Assembly: GCA_016188575.1 (NCBI GenBank)
Contig: JACPHN010000019.1
Span: forward strand, 113,996-177,995
Reading direction: 5' to 3'
Source of the DNA: Candidatus Schekmanbacteria bacterium
Lineage (GTDB): Bacteria > CSSED10-310 > JACPHN01
DNA: 64,000 nucleotides
Within the stretch, counting starts at the first letter, position 1. Each line of letters begins with the position of its first letter. Below the pieces are notes generated by a model. The model worked only from the letters and a program-made list of their open reading frames with translations. It searched no databases and was not told the origin of the DNA. Of the stretch, positions 1 through 9,256 are shown in pieces. Made by a program: the position numbers and the translations under genes.

Positions 1-786
1 AGCACGGGATCGGTGACAACGGGGAATGGTGCGGGAGACACGGTCGTGGCTGTGAACATCGGCGCACTCGCTCCGCAAGCGATCGTGCACATCAGTTTCC
101 GAGCACAGCTCGTGGATCCTTTCCCCGTCGGCGTCACGCAGGTGGCCAACCAGGGGGTCATCAGCAGCGCGGAGCTTCCTCCGCTGCTGACAGACGATCC
201 CGACCTGCCCGCGGACGACGATCCCACGGTGACGCCGCTGACCTTGTCGCCGCTCTTGTCCGCGGCCAAGCGCGCCTACTTCTGTGTCGACAATGATCAG
301 AATGGTGTGGTGTCGCCGGGTGACGTCGTGATCTACAACGTCGTTATCCGCAACGCCGGCAATGCGCAGGGCACGCTCGTCCGCTTCTACGACACGCCTG
401 ACGCAAACAGCTCAATTGTCCCTGGGTCCGTCAGCGCCACGGCAGGCGCGGTCGTGACCGGAAACGGCGCCGGTGACTCCTCCATCCAGGTCGACATTGG
501 CACGCTCGCTGGCGGGGGGACCGATGCGGTGGTCGGCTTCCGCGTTCAGATCCACAGTCCAATGCCCGTGGGTGTGACGCGCATAATAAACCAGGGGACG
601 ATTGCCTCGGCCGAGCTCGGGACGCAGTACACGGATGACCCGAAGTTGGGTGGCAAGGCGGATCCGACAGGCTTTGACGTCTTCCCCGGGGTCTCTCCGG
701 TTCCCGCTGCGGCCACGGCGCTGGCACTGCTGCTCGTGGCCGGCGGGATGACGGTGGCGATTGTTCGCCGCAGGAAGAAGGCCTGA
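1..786 (+). CDS. Partial surface protein with DUF11-like repeats and C-terminal anchor
   Basis: The reading frame is open from the first base, so the 5' end lies outside the window. Two tandem beta-rich repeats of about 130 residues are visible. Each carries the pattern 'TGNGAGD', then 'IGTLA' or 'IGALA', then 'VGVTxxxNQG', then 'ASAELxxxxTDDP', which is typical of DUF11/conserved-repeat surface proteins. The last about 30 residues form a C-terminal anchor: a Val-Pro dipeptide, a hydrophobic run of about 20 residues and a basic RRRKKA tail. This resembles PEP-CTERM-type sorting signals and recurs in other proteins of the window. The role is probably structural or adhesive at the cell surface; no catalytic motif is seen. 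Confidence 0.75.
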   Translation, partial: STGSVTTGNGAGDTVVAVNIGALAPQAIVHISFRAQLVDPFPVGVTQVANQGVISSAELPPLLTDDPDLPADDDPTVTPLTLSPLLSAAKRAYFCVDNDQNGVVSPGDVVIYNVVIRNAGNAQGTLVRFYDTPDANSSIVPGSVSATAGAVVTGNGAGDSSIQVDIGTLAGGGTDAVVGFRVQIHSPMPVGVTRIINQGTIASAELGTQYTDDPKLGGKADPTGFDVFPGVSPVPAAATALALLLVAGGMTVAIVRRRKKA

Positions 787-957
787 AGGTCGCGAAGCTG
801 CTCGGGTGTGGCGCGATGCGTCGGCGTGGCTGAGGTCACGTCAGTCGCGCCGGACCTCTCTGACGGCGGGCCCGGAGCTTGACCCCGCCGCGGCCAGTCC
901 TTGGGATAGGCGCTCAGGAGCCTCTGGATGCTGGATCGCCTGGAAGGAGGAAGCGAC

Positions 958-2421
958 GTGGAGGTTTTCTCGGGTCCCGACGGCTGGATGGAAACGGTCG
1001 GTATCGAGACGTTCAACGATCTCCGGACGCATGGCGTGGAGCTTACGCCCGAATTGCGCAAGCGGTTCAGCAGCATCCTGGGGGACTGGATGGTGCAACC
1101 GGATACGGAGCTGGCGGTGGCCTTCCGCCCCGTGAGCCCCGGCGAGTACGGAGTCGGCCTGACGGCGAACCAGTCGCTGGCGGTGGTCCACCCGCACAGC
1201 ACGAGCGCGTACGTGAAGCCGAAGGCGGACCGGCCGCAGGCGACGTTCCTGGCAAGACTCTTTCATGGATTACCCGCCATGGCGCTGGCGCCCGGGGGCC
1301 AGACGCTGTCGCCCGAGGTCCATGCCGCCGCCACTGTGCTCTGGTACCTGTACCGGATGGAGGCGACGCTCATCGAGCTCTTCGACTGGGAGACGTCGGT
1401 GGTCAACGTGCGGCGCTTCGGCGACCCGGCGCGCGCGCACGCGGCACAGCCGGCCGTGACCGGGGCACCGGGCGGTGCGGCCCAGCCGGCCGAACCGCGG
1501 CCGGCGCCGGTCAGCCCTCCAGGCAAGCTCCCCCAGGCGCTGCTCGACCGCCAGCGGACGATCCGAGGACAGTTCGTCGCGTGCCTGTTCATGGACGATC
1601 CGCGCCTCCTCCAGTACCTCACGTCCCTCGAGACCCATGGCGGTCTGGCGCCGCTGTTGCACGGTCTGCTGCAGAGGCCCATGGGAGTGCCGGAGGTGAC
1701 GACGGAGGTCGAAGGCCGGCAGGCGGTGGCAGCGCGGCTGCGCTGGATCGGCGGGCAGATCCCGCCGCAGGACGTCGCCGCGGGGTTCAACGTCAAGTAC
1801 GGCTGGCAGAGCGGAGCGCCCGCCGAGGCGCTCGTCAAGTCCCTTGGGCTCACGGGACCCGGCTCCGGCTCTCCGACGCACCCGGCGGACCCGAAACGTC
1901 CGTCACCGGTCCTGGCCGCCGTGGCGCAGCCGGCGGTGACCCCGCAGGTGCTCGGCACAGTGATCGGCGCGTTGCTGCAGGGCCGCCGCGCGGTCCAGTC
2001 GCTCATGGGCTACGGCGACGCCGAGCTGATGAAGTTCGCGCGGCGGGCCTGGCACCTCTGCAAGGAGAAGGGGCCCGGACTCGCTCTGGCGATTTCCGAG
2101 GCGATGCTCCTGCTGCGGCCGGACGAGCCCTACTTCTGGCACTTGCAGGGCGCGATCAGCGCGCTGGACGGGGACCACGACCGCGCGCTCGGCCAGTTCC
2201 GCGAGGCCTGCGAGCGTAATCCACGGGACGTATGCTCGGCGAGCGCCATCCACGAGATCCTGTTGCGGCGGGGCGAGCACGAGCGTGCCGCCGACGTTCT
2301 CGAGCGCCTCGTGGCACCATCTGCCGGCGAGGGCGCGGTGGCCACCGGGCCAGCCCAGTGCCTGGCGCTCAACCGTCAGCGGCTCCTGGTCACCTACCTC
2401 ATCAAGCAGCCGTGGAACTGA
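958..2421 (+). CDS. Unrecognised protein with TPR-like C-terminus
   Basis: A 487-residue cytoplasmic-looking protein with no signal peptide. I prefer the GTG at 958 over an in-frame ATG at 928 because AAGGAGGAAG sits directly upstream at ideal spacing. The N-terminal half (about 1-160) is a globular region I do not recognise, followed by an Ala/Pro-rich linker. The C-terminal 130 residues contain helical pairs with TPR character, such as 'PYFWHLQGAISALDGDHDRALGQF' in shortened form 'FWHLQGAISALDGDHDRAL', followed by 'NPRD'. The TPR part suggests protein-protein interaction. It stands alone between genes on the opposite strand, so context gives no function. Confidence 0.7.
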   Translation: MEVFSGPDGWMETVGIETFNDLRTHGVELTPELRKRFSSILGDWMVQPDTELAVAFRPVSPGEYGVGLTANQSLAVVHPHSTSAYVKPKADRPQATFLARLFHGLPAMALAPGGQTLSPEVHAAATVLWYLYRMEATLIELFDWETSVVNVRRFGDPARAHAAQPAVTGAPGGAAQPAEPRPAPVSPPGKLPQALLDRQRTIRGQFVACLFMDDPRLLQYLTSLETHGGLAPLLHGLLQRPMGVPEVTTEVEGRQAVAARLRWIGGQIPPQDVAAGFNVKYGWQSGAPAEALVKSLGLTGPGSGSPTHPADPKRPSPVLAAVAQPAVTPQVLGTVIGALLQGRRAVQSLMGYGDAELMKFARRAWHLCKEKGPGLALAISEAMLLLRPDEPYFWHLQGAISALDGDHDRALGQFREACERNPRDVCSASAIHEILLRRGEHERAADVLERLVAPSAGEGAVATGPAQCLALNRQRLLVTYLIKQPWN

Positions 2422-2619
2422 AGCCGTGGGGGAATGAGGCGAGCGATCGGCGAACGAGCGCCGGAAGCGCCGGCCGCTCGGAAACGCGTGCGCCTCGGCC
2501 GGGCGACCCGCGACCGAGGCTCACTTGGTTGGGCGGCGACCTCACCCGCGCGCCCCAGACGCTCCGGCGGTCCGCGCTACGCGTGATGGCGGCATCCGGG
2601 AGCGGTGGCGGCTTGCCGT

Positions 2620-3945
2620 CTACAGCCGCGAGGGATCGTCGACCCGCGAGTGCTTGAGGTCGACGTCGTCTCTGTTCCCATCGTTGTCGAGTATGATCCA
2701 GTGGATCTGCCCCGTGACCCCCGGGGCACTGCCGTCGTCGAGGTCCCAAAGCGTGATGCCCTCGATCTCCATTCCGTACCACGGCGCATAGCCATCCGGG
2801 TCGTCTTCGACATCGGGATCGAGGTACTGCACGAGGTACCCCGTCAGGCCCGCGAGCTTGAAGACATAGACGCCCGGGTCATAGTACGTGCCGGCCTTGT
2901 ACGTTTCCTGCGAAGTGCTCACGTAGAGGTAGCCGTTCTCCGAAATATCGGTACCTTGCCAGCCGTCGAAGTAGTAGTCGAGGTAGATGCTGTAAAGAGG
3001 CGCAATCGCCGCGCCGTTGGCGAAGCTCCGGTCGTATACGCGAACCACGCTGCTGTGCTGCTCGCCCGCGTACATCAGACCCGTCTGCGGGTGGATCGTC
3101 ACCCAGGGCACGTTGCGCTGGTTCGCCAGGCGGCAGTAGCGGACGAAATTCAGCTCCCGGTCGTACACGTAGATGCGTGCCTCCTGGGAGTAGCCCTCGA
3201 ATCCCCAGTTGTCGACCGCTGCAAAGACCTCGCCGTTGTGGTAGGAGATGTCGCCGATGTGCTGCATCCCGTCGCGCACGTCGGCTTTTCTCGTGTAGTC
3301 GTTGGAGCTGAGGTAGGTCTCGACGGGATACTTGAAGACATGCCAGCGGTTCGAGATATACCAGGCATCGCTATCGTGCGTGATCCCGTTCGCTTCCTCC
3401 GACCAGTCGTTCTCCCGTTCATCTGGGTAGGTGGTCAACTCCTCGTAGTCCGACCAGATGAGCGTGGCCTTCCGAACCTCGACGGAGGAGATTCGATCGT
3501 TGAACCAGTTGTTGGTGTAGTCCCAGAAGCTGTTGGGGGATGCGGGGTAGTGCTTGCAAGTTCCCTGGAAGAAGGCGTGCTCGCACACAGTTGCTTCATA
3601 GCCCGGCGTGGTGGAGAGCGACGAGATGCTGTCATTCATCGAGGCCCCCTGCGGCCAGGTGTTGTTGCTCAGGTCAAGGTCCGTCCCGCTCGGGCGAAAC
3701 GTCAGGCAGGGGTTCCCGAGGTACTGGTGCTTGCAGAGCGTTACGCCCTCCTGGGCGGCCGTGAGCCCGGTGGCGACGAGGTCGGCGAGGGTCAGGACGG
3801 TCCCCAGGACGAGGATCGTGACCGTCCGCGCCGCCGCGGCAGCCGTTGCGGCCACCTGGCGGGCAGGCGCGCCTGGGGTCGCATCCGCGAGCGAACGAAC
3901 GTGCATCCGGGAGGTTGCCGGCGTGGCGAAGTGATTGGCTGTCAT
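2620..3945 (-). CDS. Secreted beta/gamma-crystallin-domain protein with propeller-like C-terminus
   Basis: A 441-residue protein. The ATG at 3945 follows AAGGAAC at suitable spacing. Residues about 35-65 form a long hydrophobic export or anchor segment. Residues about 66-160 hold two crystallin-type Greek-key halves, each with a Cys-x-H/Y-aromatic 'F/YxGxPC' start ('CKHQYLGNPC' and 'CEHAFFQGTC') and an 'NDxISSL/V' motif, as in beta/gamma-crystallins and some secreted peptidase inhibitors. The NDxISS motifs often bind calcium. The remaining about 280 residues repeat short strands with 'HNGEVFAAVDNW', 'HPQTGLMYAG' and 'SENGYLYVSTS', consistent with a beta-propeller. An extracellular or periplasmic binding role is inferred. 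Confidence 0.7.
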   Translation of the reverse strand: MTANHFATPATSRMHVRSLADATPGAPARQVAATAAAAARTVTILVLGTVLTLADLVATGLTAAQEGVTLCKHQYLGNPCLTFRPSGTDLDLSNNTWPQGASMNDSISSLSTTPGYEATVCEHAFFQGTCKHYPASPNSFWDYTNNWFNDRISSVEVRKATLIWSDYEELTTYPDERENDWSEEANGITHDSDAWYISNRWHVFKYPVETYLSSNDYTRKADVRDGMQHIGDISYHNGEVFAAVDNWGFEGYSQEARIYVYDRELNFVRYCRLANQRNVPWVTIHPQTGLMYAGEQHSSVVRVYDRSFANGAAIAPLYSIYLDYYFDGWQGTDISENGYLYVSTSQETYKAGTYYDPGVYVFKLAGLTGYLVQYLDPDVEDDPDGYAPWYGMEIEGITLWDLDDGSAPGVTGQIHWIILDNDGNRDDVDLKHSRVDDPSRL

Positions 3946-4476
3946 CGTCGTGTTCCTTGATCGGTGTTGCGGTTTAACCGTCCTGGGGACAGAGATGCAA
4001 GGGCCGTGCCGGCTTCCGGACTGGCCTGAAGACGCCGGAGCACCGCGCTCTTGGAGCCCGTGCCTTGCACGCGTCGACGATTTGCATTGCGAAATCGCGA
4101 GGATTGCAGCAACGGCGCTTTCTGTGCGCTTTCGTGCAGGGATGACCGGCCGCCGCTCCCGTTTCGGCCAGGTTGCATCTGCATGGAGTAGATCGCTTGC
4201 TGAAGTCTACCCCACCGTGAAGACCACGGATCGCCCAGTTTCCGTGGATCCGGATCGTTCTCGTTCATGCATGCCAGTGACCGTGGGCCAACTCCTGACT
4301 CGAGGATCCCTTCGACGGAGCCCGCCCACAGGGGCTCCGACTTCCTCTCGAATCACGTCTCTCGACGGCTCGCTTTCCTGGGGAGATGGGGGCGACCCGG
4401 CTATCCTTTCGCCTACCGGAATCCCCCCGATCCTGCCTTCTCCCCGGCCCTGCTTCTTTCCGGATTCCTACCGGGG
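3946..4476. other. Intergenic, no gene seen
   Basis: This 531-base gap lies upstream of the crystallin-type gene and downstream of the Gly/Pro-rich gene. The open frames present have no ribosome binding site and no recognisable protein sequence. The promoter of the crystallin-type gene must lie in its left part, but I cannot point to convincing -35/-10 boxes. Confidence 0.5.
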
Positions 4477-5790
4477 CTACACCGCTCCCGCGTCCGGATC
4501 GGGGATGGCGAACGGCCCCTCCTTCGACTTGACGAACAGCGGGTTGTCCGTCGGGTTGGAGTAGTTGCTCGGATAGAGCGTCCCGCCGGACCACCCCAGG
4601 CCGTCGACCGGGTTCGGGTCTCCGTCCGGGCTCCACGGGTTGACCTGGTTGTCCTGGCCCACGCGGCCGGGCAAACGGCCCTCGCCGTCGTCCTCGCCAT
4701 GGGGGCCCGGAGTGAAGGTGCCCGCGGTGACGCCCACGGGGCCGCCAAGGCTACTGCCTCGCAACACGAAACGCTCGTTGGTACCGTCGGGGTCGCACTG
4801 GTCTTCCGTGTCTGGGGGCGGGTCACCGCTGTTGTCGGAATCGTCTACCTTGTCGCTTCCACCGTCGTCCTTGTTGCCGTCAGCCTTCTCGTTGTTCTCC
4901 TTCGCCTTCGCATAATCGTTCATCTTCTCCAGCATTTCGTCCTGCTCCTTGAGGCCCGCCACGCAGACCGCGGTGGCCAGGAGGTTGCCGCCCGTAAGGG
5001 TGAGGCATGCCGCCGCCTTGATGGCGTCATAGGTGCCGCCCGAGCTAGCTTGGTCGCCCGGCAAGCCAACAATGTCTGGGCCCACGGAACCTCCTCCGCC
5101 CGGGTTCTCCGCGGACCCCAGCCCCTGATCCGGGTGGAACTGGCTCGGATCGAAGTTCCCCTGCTCGGGTCCGCCTCCGCCAATCAACCCGTCTTCCTTG
5201 GTGAGCCCGCCGCCGGGGAGATGACCGACGTTCGGTCCCCCTCCCACTTGCAGGCCGTCGGCGAACCCCGGGTCCAGACCCGGCATCTTGCCCGCCTTGT
5301 CGCCTGGGCCACCCGGAAGGATTGCCTGACCGAAGATGGCGCCTTCGGCGAGGTACCCGAGCCGCCCCGAACCCAGCCCGGGCGGCGGGGCCACCACCTG
5401 GGTGTGCTGTTGGGTGCTCGTCTTCGGAATGCCGCCCACCTCCACGTTGGCGAGCGCATCATCCATGCTCACCTGCGCCGTGAGCCCGCTCCCCGAAACG
5501 ACGGGCCGGGTGACGTTGACCACCGCCGGTTCGAGCGGCTGCGCCTGCGTGCTTGGCTGCTGGCCTCCGATGGCGTACTTGTCGATCTGCCGGGCCTGCT
5601 CGTAGACGTCGGCGCTTTCGCCCTTGGGCTGCAGCGGAGCGACTCCGGTCTGACCCATCGGCGGGGCTACACCGACGGCAGCCGCCGGAGCGGGCGGGCC
5701 GCCCGCAGGCGGCTGCGAAGACGTCTGCGCGGCTTGCGCCTGGGCCTCGAGCATCCGTGCCGCGATACTGTCCTGAACCTTGCTGACCAT
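4477..5790 (-). CDS. Gly/Pro-rich protein, paralogue of the gene upstream
   Basis: A 437-residue protein of unknown function. The ATG at 5790 is preceded by a strong GGAGGG. The N-terminus (MVSKVQDSIAARM) matches that of the upstream gene (MIRKIQDSLVGPL). Both share two further motifs in the same order: 'VYEQARQIDKYAIGG' here against 'VYEQAAAIDKYGLGG' there, and 'VSMDDALANVEVG' against 'ISIEDALAELTTG'. The middle is low-complexity Gly/Pro. Near residue 220 lies a short hydrophobic stretch ('YDAIKAAACLTLTGGNLL'), followed by a charged Lys/Asp/Glu segment and an Asp/Pro-rich C-terminus. No cleavable signal peptide is seen. With the 31-base gap to its paralogue it forms a two-gene unit. Confidence 0.65.
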   Translation of the reverse strand: MVSKVQDSIAARMLEAQAQAAQTSSQPPAGGPPAPAAAVGVAPPMGQTGVAPLQPKGESADVYEQARQIDKYAIGGQQPSTQAQPLEPAVVNVTRPVVSGSGLTAQVSMDDALANVEVGGIPKTSTQQHTQVVAPPPGLGSGRLGYLAEGAIFGQAILPGGPGDKAGKMPGLDPGFADGLQVGGGPNVGHLPGGGLTKEDGLIGGGGPEQGNFDPSQFHPDQGLGSAENPGGGGSVGPDIVGLPGDQASSGGTYDAIKAAACLTLTGGNLLATAVCVAGLKEQDEMLEKMNDYAKAKENNEKADGNKDDGGSDKVDDSDNSGDPPPDTEDQCDPDGTNERFVLRGSSLGGPVGVTAGTFTPGPHGEDDGEGRLPGRVGQDNQVNPWSPDGDPNPVDGLGWSGGTLYPSNYSNPTDNPLFVKSKEGPFAIPDPDAGAV

Positions 5791-5821
5791 CCTTCAACCC
5801 TCCAAGTTGTGCGAAGCTCTC

Positions 5822-6331
5822 CTAGTGTCTGACCTGCTGCGTCGGCGTCGGAGCGGCTTGCTGCGACGTCTGCTCATCGGGCGTGCTCCCGGTGGTCAAC
5901 TCCGCAAGCGCATCCTCGATCGAGATGCCGGTGAGTGCTGGATCGACGGGCGCCCAATCGTCCGAAACCAGGGCCGAGTCCAGCCCGAACCCTGGTCCGG
6001 ATTGAGCGGCCTTTGCGGCGTGGCGGTGACCGCCAAGCCCGTACTTGTCGATGGCCGCGGCCTGCTCGTAGACGCCTGAGTTGAGCGGTCGCTCGCCAGC
6101 GAGCTCCGTACCGCCGTCCGGCGCCGAGGTTCCCTCGAGGTGCGGATCGACGCCTCGCGGTCGCTCCGGCGCACTCCCGGTGAGCGGCCCGCGGTCGTTG
6201 CCCGGCGCCACCGGCTCCAACTCACCGTCCGAGGCCTTCGGCGCCCGCGGTTCCCGCCGACCAACCTCCATCGCCTCTGCCCCGGCGGCGGACAGCGGTC
6301 CGACCAGACTATCCTGGATCTTGCGAATCAT
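5822..6331 (-). CDS. Small paralogue of the Gly/Pro-rich protein
   Basis: A protein of 169 residues. The ATG at 6331 is chosen over upstream in-frame starts because GAGGAGA lies just before it and the protein then aligns from its first residue with its neighbour (MIRKIQDSL against MVSKVQDSI). It keeps the N-terminal amphipathic segment, the 'VYEQAAAIDKYGLGG' motif and the 'ISIEDALAELTTG' motif near the C-terminus, but lacks the long Gly-rich and charged parts of the larger copy. It is probably co-transcribed with it. The shared modules look like interaction or targeting motifs; function is unknown. Confidence 0.6.
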   Translation of the reverse strand: MIRKIQDSLVGPLSAAGAEAMEVGRREPRAPKASDGELEPVAPGNDRGPLTGSAPERPRGVDPHLEGTSAPDGGTELAGERPLNSGVYEQAAAIDKYGLGGHRHAAKAAQSGPGFGLDSALVSDDWAPVDPALTGISIEDALAELTTGSTPDEQTSQQAAPTPTQQVRH

Positions 6332-6848
6332 CGTGTCTCTCCTCATGCGTGTTCCGATACGGAGGCCCGACTCCGGACATGCAAGCCACTTGCCAGGCCG
6401 GGCGGGCGACCCCGGCAATCGGCGCCCGCCCATGCCCGGCCGGCGGCACGATCACGGTCGGCGGGCTCTGCCAGATAGGGGCGGTGCTTTTCGGAGCCGC
6501 CGGGAGGGTCAACCCTGCGTTTCCCGCACATCCGCAATGCACTCGTGATCGTCCTGCATTGCGAAAACGTCGTTCTCGCGCAGAGCCGTAGGGATGAGGT
6601 GCCTTGTCTCGCTTTTGTCGTCCCTCCTGGCCCCGCGCACCGGGTCGACCAGAAATGCCTTCCAGATCATCTTCGCGCATGTCTTTCTCCACCACCGTCG
6701 CGCCCGCGATAGGTTTGGGGCCGAATCGACCCCGACCTCGGATTCCCGGGCGTCGGCAGCCGGACTGGCCGCCGCGCCCAGGCTCACCGGATGCTTCGAA
6801 GCGCTGCTGTAGACGCCGTAGTAAACCGCCATCGCTCGCGCTCGTCCG

Positions 6849-7039
6849 GTACGTGCCGTCGGCGCCAAGGAAGGCGGCGACGCGGTCGCGGGCGAGCACG
6901 AGCTGGCGGCGGGCTTCGCGTCCGCGGCGGTGCGGCGAGCAGGGTTGCCGGACGCCTCGCGCATGGTCGCGCACATGGCCTGGCACACCTCATCGATGGG
7001 CGGCGCCGATGCATCGTTGTCGAAGTAGACATCCTTCAC
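6849..7039 (-). pseudogene. Frameshifted N-terminal fragment of a cysteine desulfurase
   Basis: Reading from a GTG at 7039 gives 'KDVYFDNDASAPPIDEV' and 'MREASGNPARR'. These match the N-terminus of NifS/IscS-type PLP enzymes (YLDNxATTxxDPxVxxAM, then YGNPSS). About 35 codons in, near 6920-6935, the similarity jumps to another frame, which reads 'GREARRQLVLARDRVAAFLG', the next helix of the family. After about residue 65 no further similarity is seen in any frame. The PLP-lysine and active-site Cys regions are absent, so this is a decayed remnant. It sits in about 0.9 kb that otherwise lacks a gene. Confidence 0.6.
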
Positions 7040-7272
7040 GCCTTCGCCATCCCGCAGTGGACCATTTCGCGGGGCTACGGTTCTCGGGGGTGCTGCGGTT
7101 TTCGCCCGATTTCGGAGTTTCGCGCGGCGCCGCTGAGCTTGTCAAGACGCAAGCAAACCTTGCACTTCTGCCAGCGCGACGGGATCGCGGTGGCGCGGCC
7201 GCGAGCGGGGGTGATATCTTGATTCTTGCCGGTTTCGTCCGGATGAGCGTTCTCCTGCGGAGGGATAGCCGC

Positions 7273-8217
7273 ATGCGCACTGCCCATGACCAACTCGCCA
7301 AGCAGGCGCTCCGGGTGCTCCTCGAGCCCGCCGGCTCCGTCCACCTCGAACAAGAGGTCGCCGGCGAGGTGCTGCGAATCGACGTGTGGTTCACCCCTGA
7401 CCCCGGGGCGGATCGCGCAGCGCTGGGTCTGCTCGGCCGCATGGTGGATCGCCCTTGCCTGATCGAGTCGTTTTCCAAGACCCCAGGGGTCCAGACCGGG
7501 AGGGACTGCGCTGGCAAGCTGCTGAGCTGGCACCGAGTGCTGCGCATTCGCGCTCGCGCCAGCGCCGGTGCGACAAGCAAGGTGACCGCCGGGCCGGTCC
7601 CGCTGCCGCGACTGTGGGTGCTGTCGCCCGGTTCACCCCGCGACGCGCTCGCCGGGCTCGGCCTCGCCCCGGCGCTCGGGTGGCCAGAGGGCGTTCACGT
7701 CGCCGCGCCGGCCTGGCGCCTTGCGGTGGTAGTCCTCGCTGACTTGCCGCGCCAACGATCCACACTCCCGCTCCGACTGCTCGGCCGCGGCCAGACCCAG
7801 CGCGAGGCGGTCGCGGACCTGGTTGTGCTCCCCTCCGATGCTCCAGAGCGCATGCCACTGCTGCGGCTCATCGGACGACTCCGAATCCACGTCGCTGCCC
7901 ACTCCCACCAACGTCATCAGGAGTTTCTCATGAACACCAAACCCGCCTTCGAGCTCCTCGAAGCCGAGCTCATCGAAAAAGGCATCGAGAAAGGCATCGA
8001 AAAGGGGATCTAGCGGGGTGAGCTCAAGAAAGCCCGGGAGGCGGTGCTCGCGGTGCTCCAGGCGCGTTTCGGGGCCGTACCCGCCGCGGTCATCCAGCAG
8101 GTCGAGCGCCTCGATCGCCTCCCCGTCCTCGATGCCCTGCTCCGAGATGCCTCCATCGCCACCAGCGTGGTGGAATTCCAGGAAGTCCTGGCACATGACC
8201 TGGACGATCCGAGCTGA
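7273..8217 (+). pseudogene. Rpn/DUF4351-like nuclease-family gene interrupted by an in-frame stop
   Basis: The ATG at 7273 follows GGAGGG. The 246-residue first part starts 'MRTAHDQLAKQALRVLLEPA' and contains 'LRIDVWFTP', like the Rpn-type PD-(D/E)XK proteins common in cyanobacteria and deltaproteobacteria. It ends in the repeated motif IEKGIEKGIEKGI and a TAG at 8011-8013. The same frame continues after the stop as 'RGELKKAREAVLAVLQARFG' and so on to a TGA at 8215, giving the usual C-terminus of this family. A single GAG-to-TAG change would restore the whole gene. The truncated form may still be made. The family is linked to recombination-promoting nucleases; activity here is uncertain. Confidence 0.6.
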
Positions 8218-8245
8218 ACGGAAGTGCTGCGAAGCAACGTGTGCG

Positions 8246-8635
8246 TTACGTCCGATCGCCGGGCGCGTGACGCTCATTGCAGCGCGCGGTGGCTTCGAGG
8301 CTCCAGTCATCGGTTGGATCTGCTGCCGAGATGAACGTGGCGTGGTCACCGTGAGGCTCAACCGGGACTGTACGAGAGCCGGCGGCAGAAGTGAACCGTG
8401 ATGAGCCACCGGCCTGCGGCTGGGCCTTCCGATGGCGCTGCTCGGCCTGGCGGACGGCATGTTTTAGCGTCCCGCGGGGCATCCGTCGAAACGCCTGCGC
8501 GGCCTTGCGCTGCGATTGCCGGCGGGCGGCGGCGGCGGCACAGGCACGACCGCAATAGCGGTTACCGCGATCGCAGTGGGTGCAGATGCGGACCCGTCTA
8601 CCGCAGGGCCCGCAAGCAAAGATGCGATAGCTCAC
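8246..8635 (-). CDS. Small Cys-rich zinc-ribbon-like protein
   Basis: From a GTG at 8635 the protein reads 'SYRIFACGPCGRRVRIC' then 'HCDRGNRYCGRAC', giving four closely spaced Cys pairs (CxxC, CxxC, CxxxC) that should bind zinc. A Gln/Arg-rich helix follows ('ARRQSQRKAAQAFRR'). I recognise this pattern as a family of small putative zinc-binding proteins often seen near mobile DNA, but I know no function for it. The frame is open upstream to a TTG at 8686, so the start is uncertain. Low confidence in expression. Confidence 0.45.
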   Translation of the reverse strand: MSYRIFACGPCGRRVRICTHCDRGNRYCGRACAAAAARRQSQRKAAQAFRRMPRGTLKHAVRQAEQRHRKAQPQAGGSSRFTSAAGSRTVPVEPHGDHATFISAADPTDDWSLEATARCNERHAPGDRT

Positions 8636-9256
8636 CGGGCTGCGTGCGCAGGAGCCGAGCGTGGGCAGGAACGGTTCGCCGGGCAAGAGTGCAGGTGCAA
8701 CTACGAGTCATCCATTGGGCGGTTCCCGAAGCCCGGGGAGTCGCATTCCTCGGGCTTCACCCTTTGCGGAGGTGGAGGTGGCGCAGCTTGTCGAACCGCA
8801 ACGCAGGAGACGATCTGGCATCCCAGAGGGGGGGCGTCGGTAGAAAAGGCAGCTCAGAGGGCAACGAGAGACGTCTGCACCTGCCGGGCTCTTTGGCTCC
8901 ACGGCGCATTCAGGGTCGACTGGTATCCTATTCCTCGATTCCGCCACGGGCAATCGCGGCCGACTGGTCCCTTGGTCCACGATACGTGGCCACCTTCGAG
9001 GCCGCGATTAACGGTCCTGGCCTCGTTGCTGCTCGGCAGGGCGACCCGTAGCGGGCGGGCGATCCGGGGATCCGCGCCGCGCTTGCAGTTGAGCGTGGGG
9101 GCGAGGTACGATGTCGGACCAGCAGCCTGGTCGGAATGGCCCATCATCGGGCATTGCTGTTGCTCGTCTGGGCCGGTGATGTGGAGCACAGGCCATGGGC
9201 TCGCACTGCAGCGACGCGCCGGGATGGCGGCGTCGAAGAGCGTCGGGAGGTACGCG
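8636..9256. other. Intergenic, no convincing gene
   Basis: About 620 bases between the zinc-ribbon-like gene and the DUF6429 gene. Long open frames exist on both strands because of the high GC, but none shows family similarity or a good ribosome binding site. Confidence 0.4.

Noticed and set aside
879..2219. Long open frame on the same strand as the TPR-like gene but in another frame
   Set aside because: Its composition (Arg, Gly, Pro, Ala-rich, no structure) is that of an out-of-frame reading; the frame from 958 has a strong ribosome binding site and protein-like sequence.
6332..6848. Coding continuation of the cysteine desulfurase towards 6.3 kb
   Set aside because: Beyond 'FLGADGTY' neither frame shows the family's glycine-rich, His or PLP-lysine motifs.
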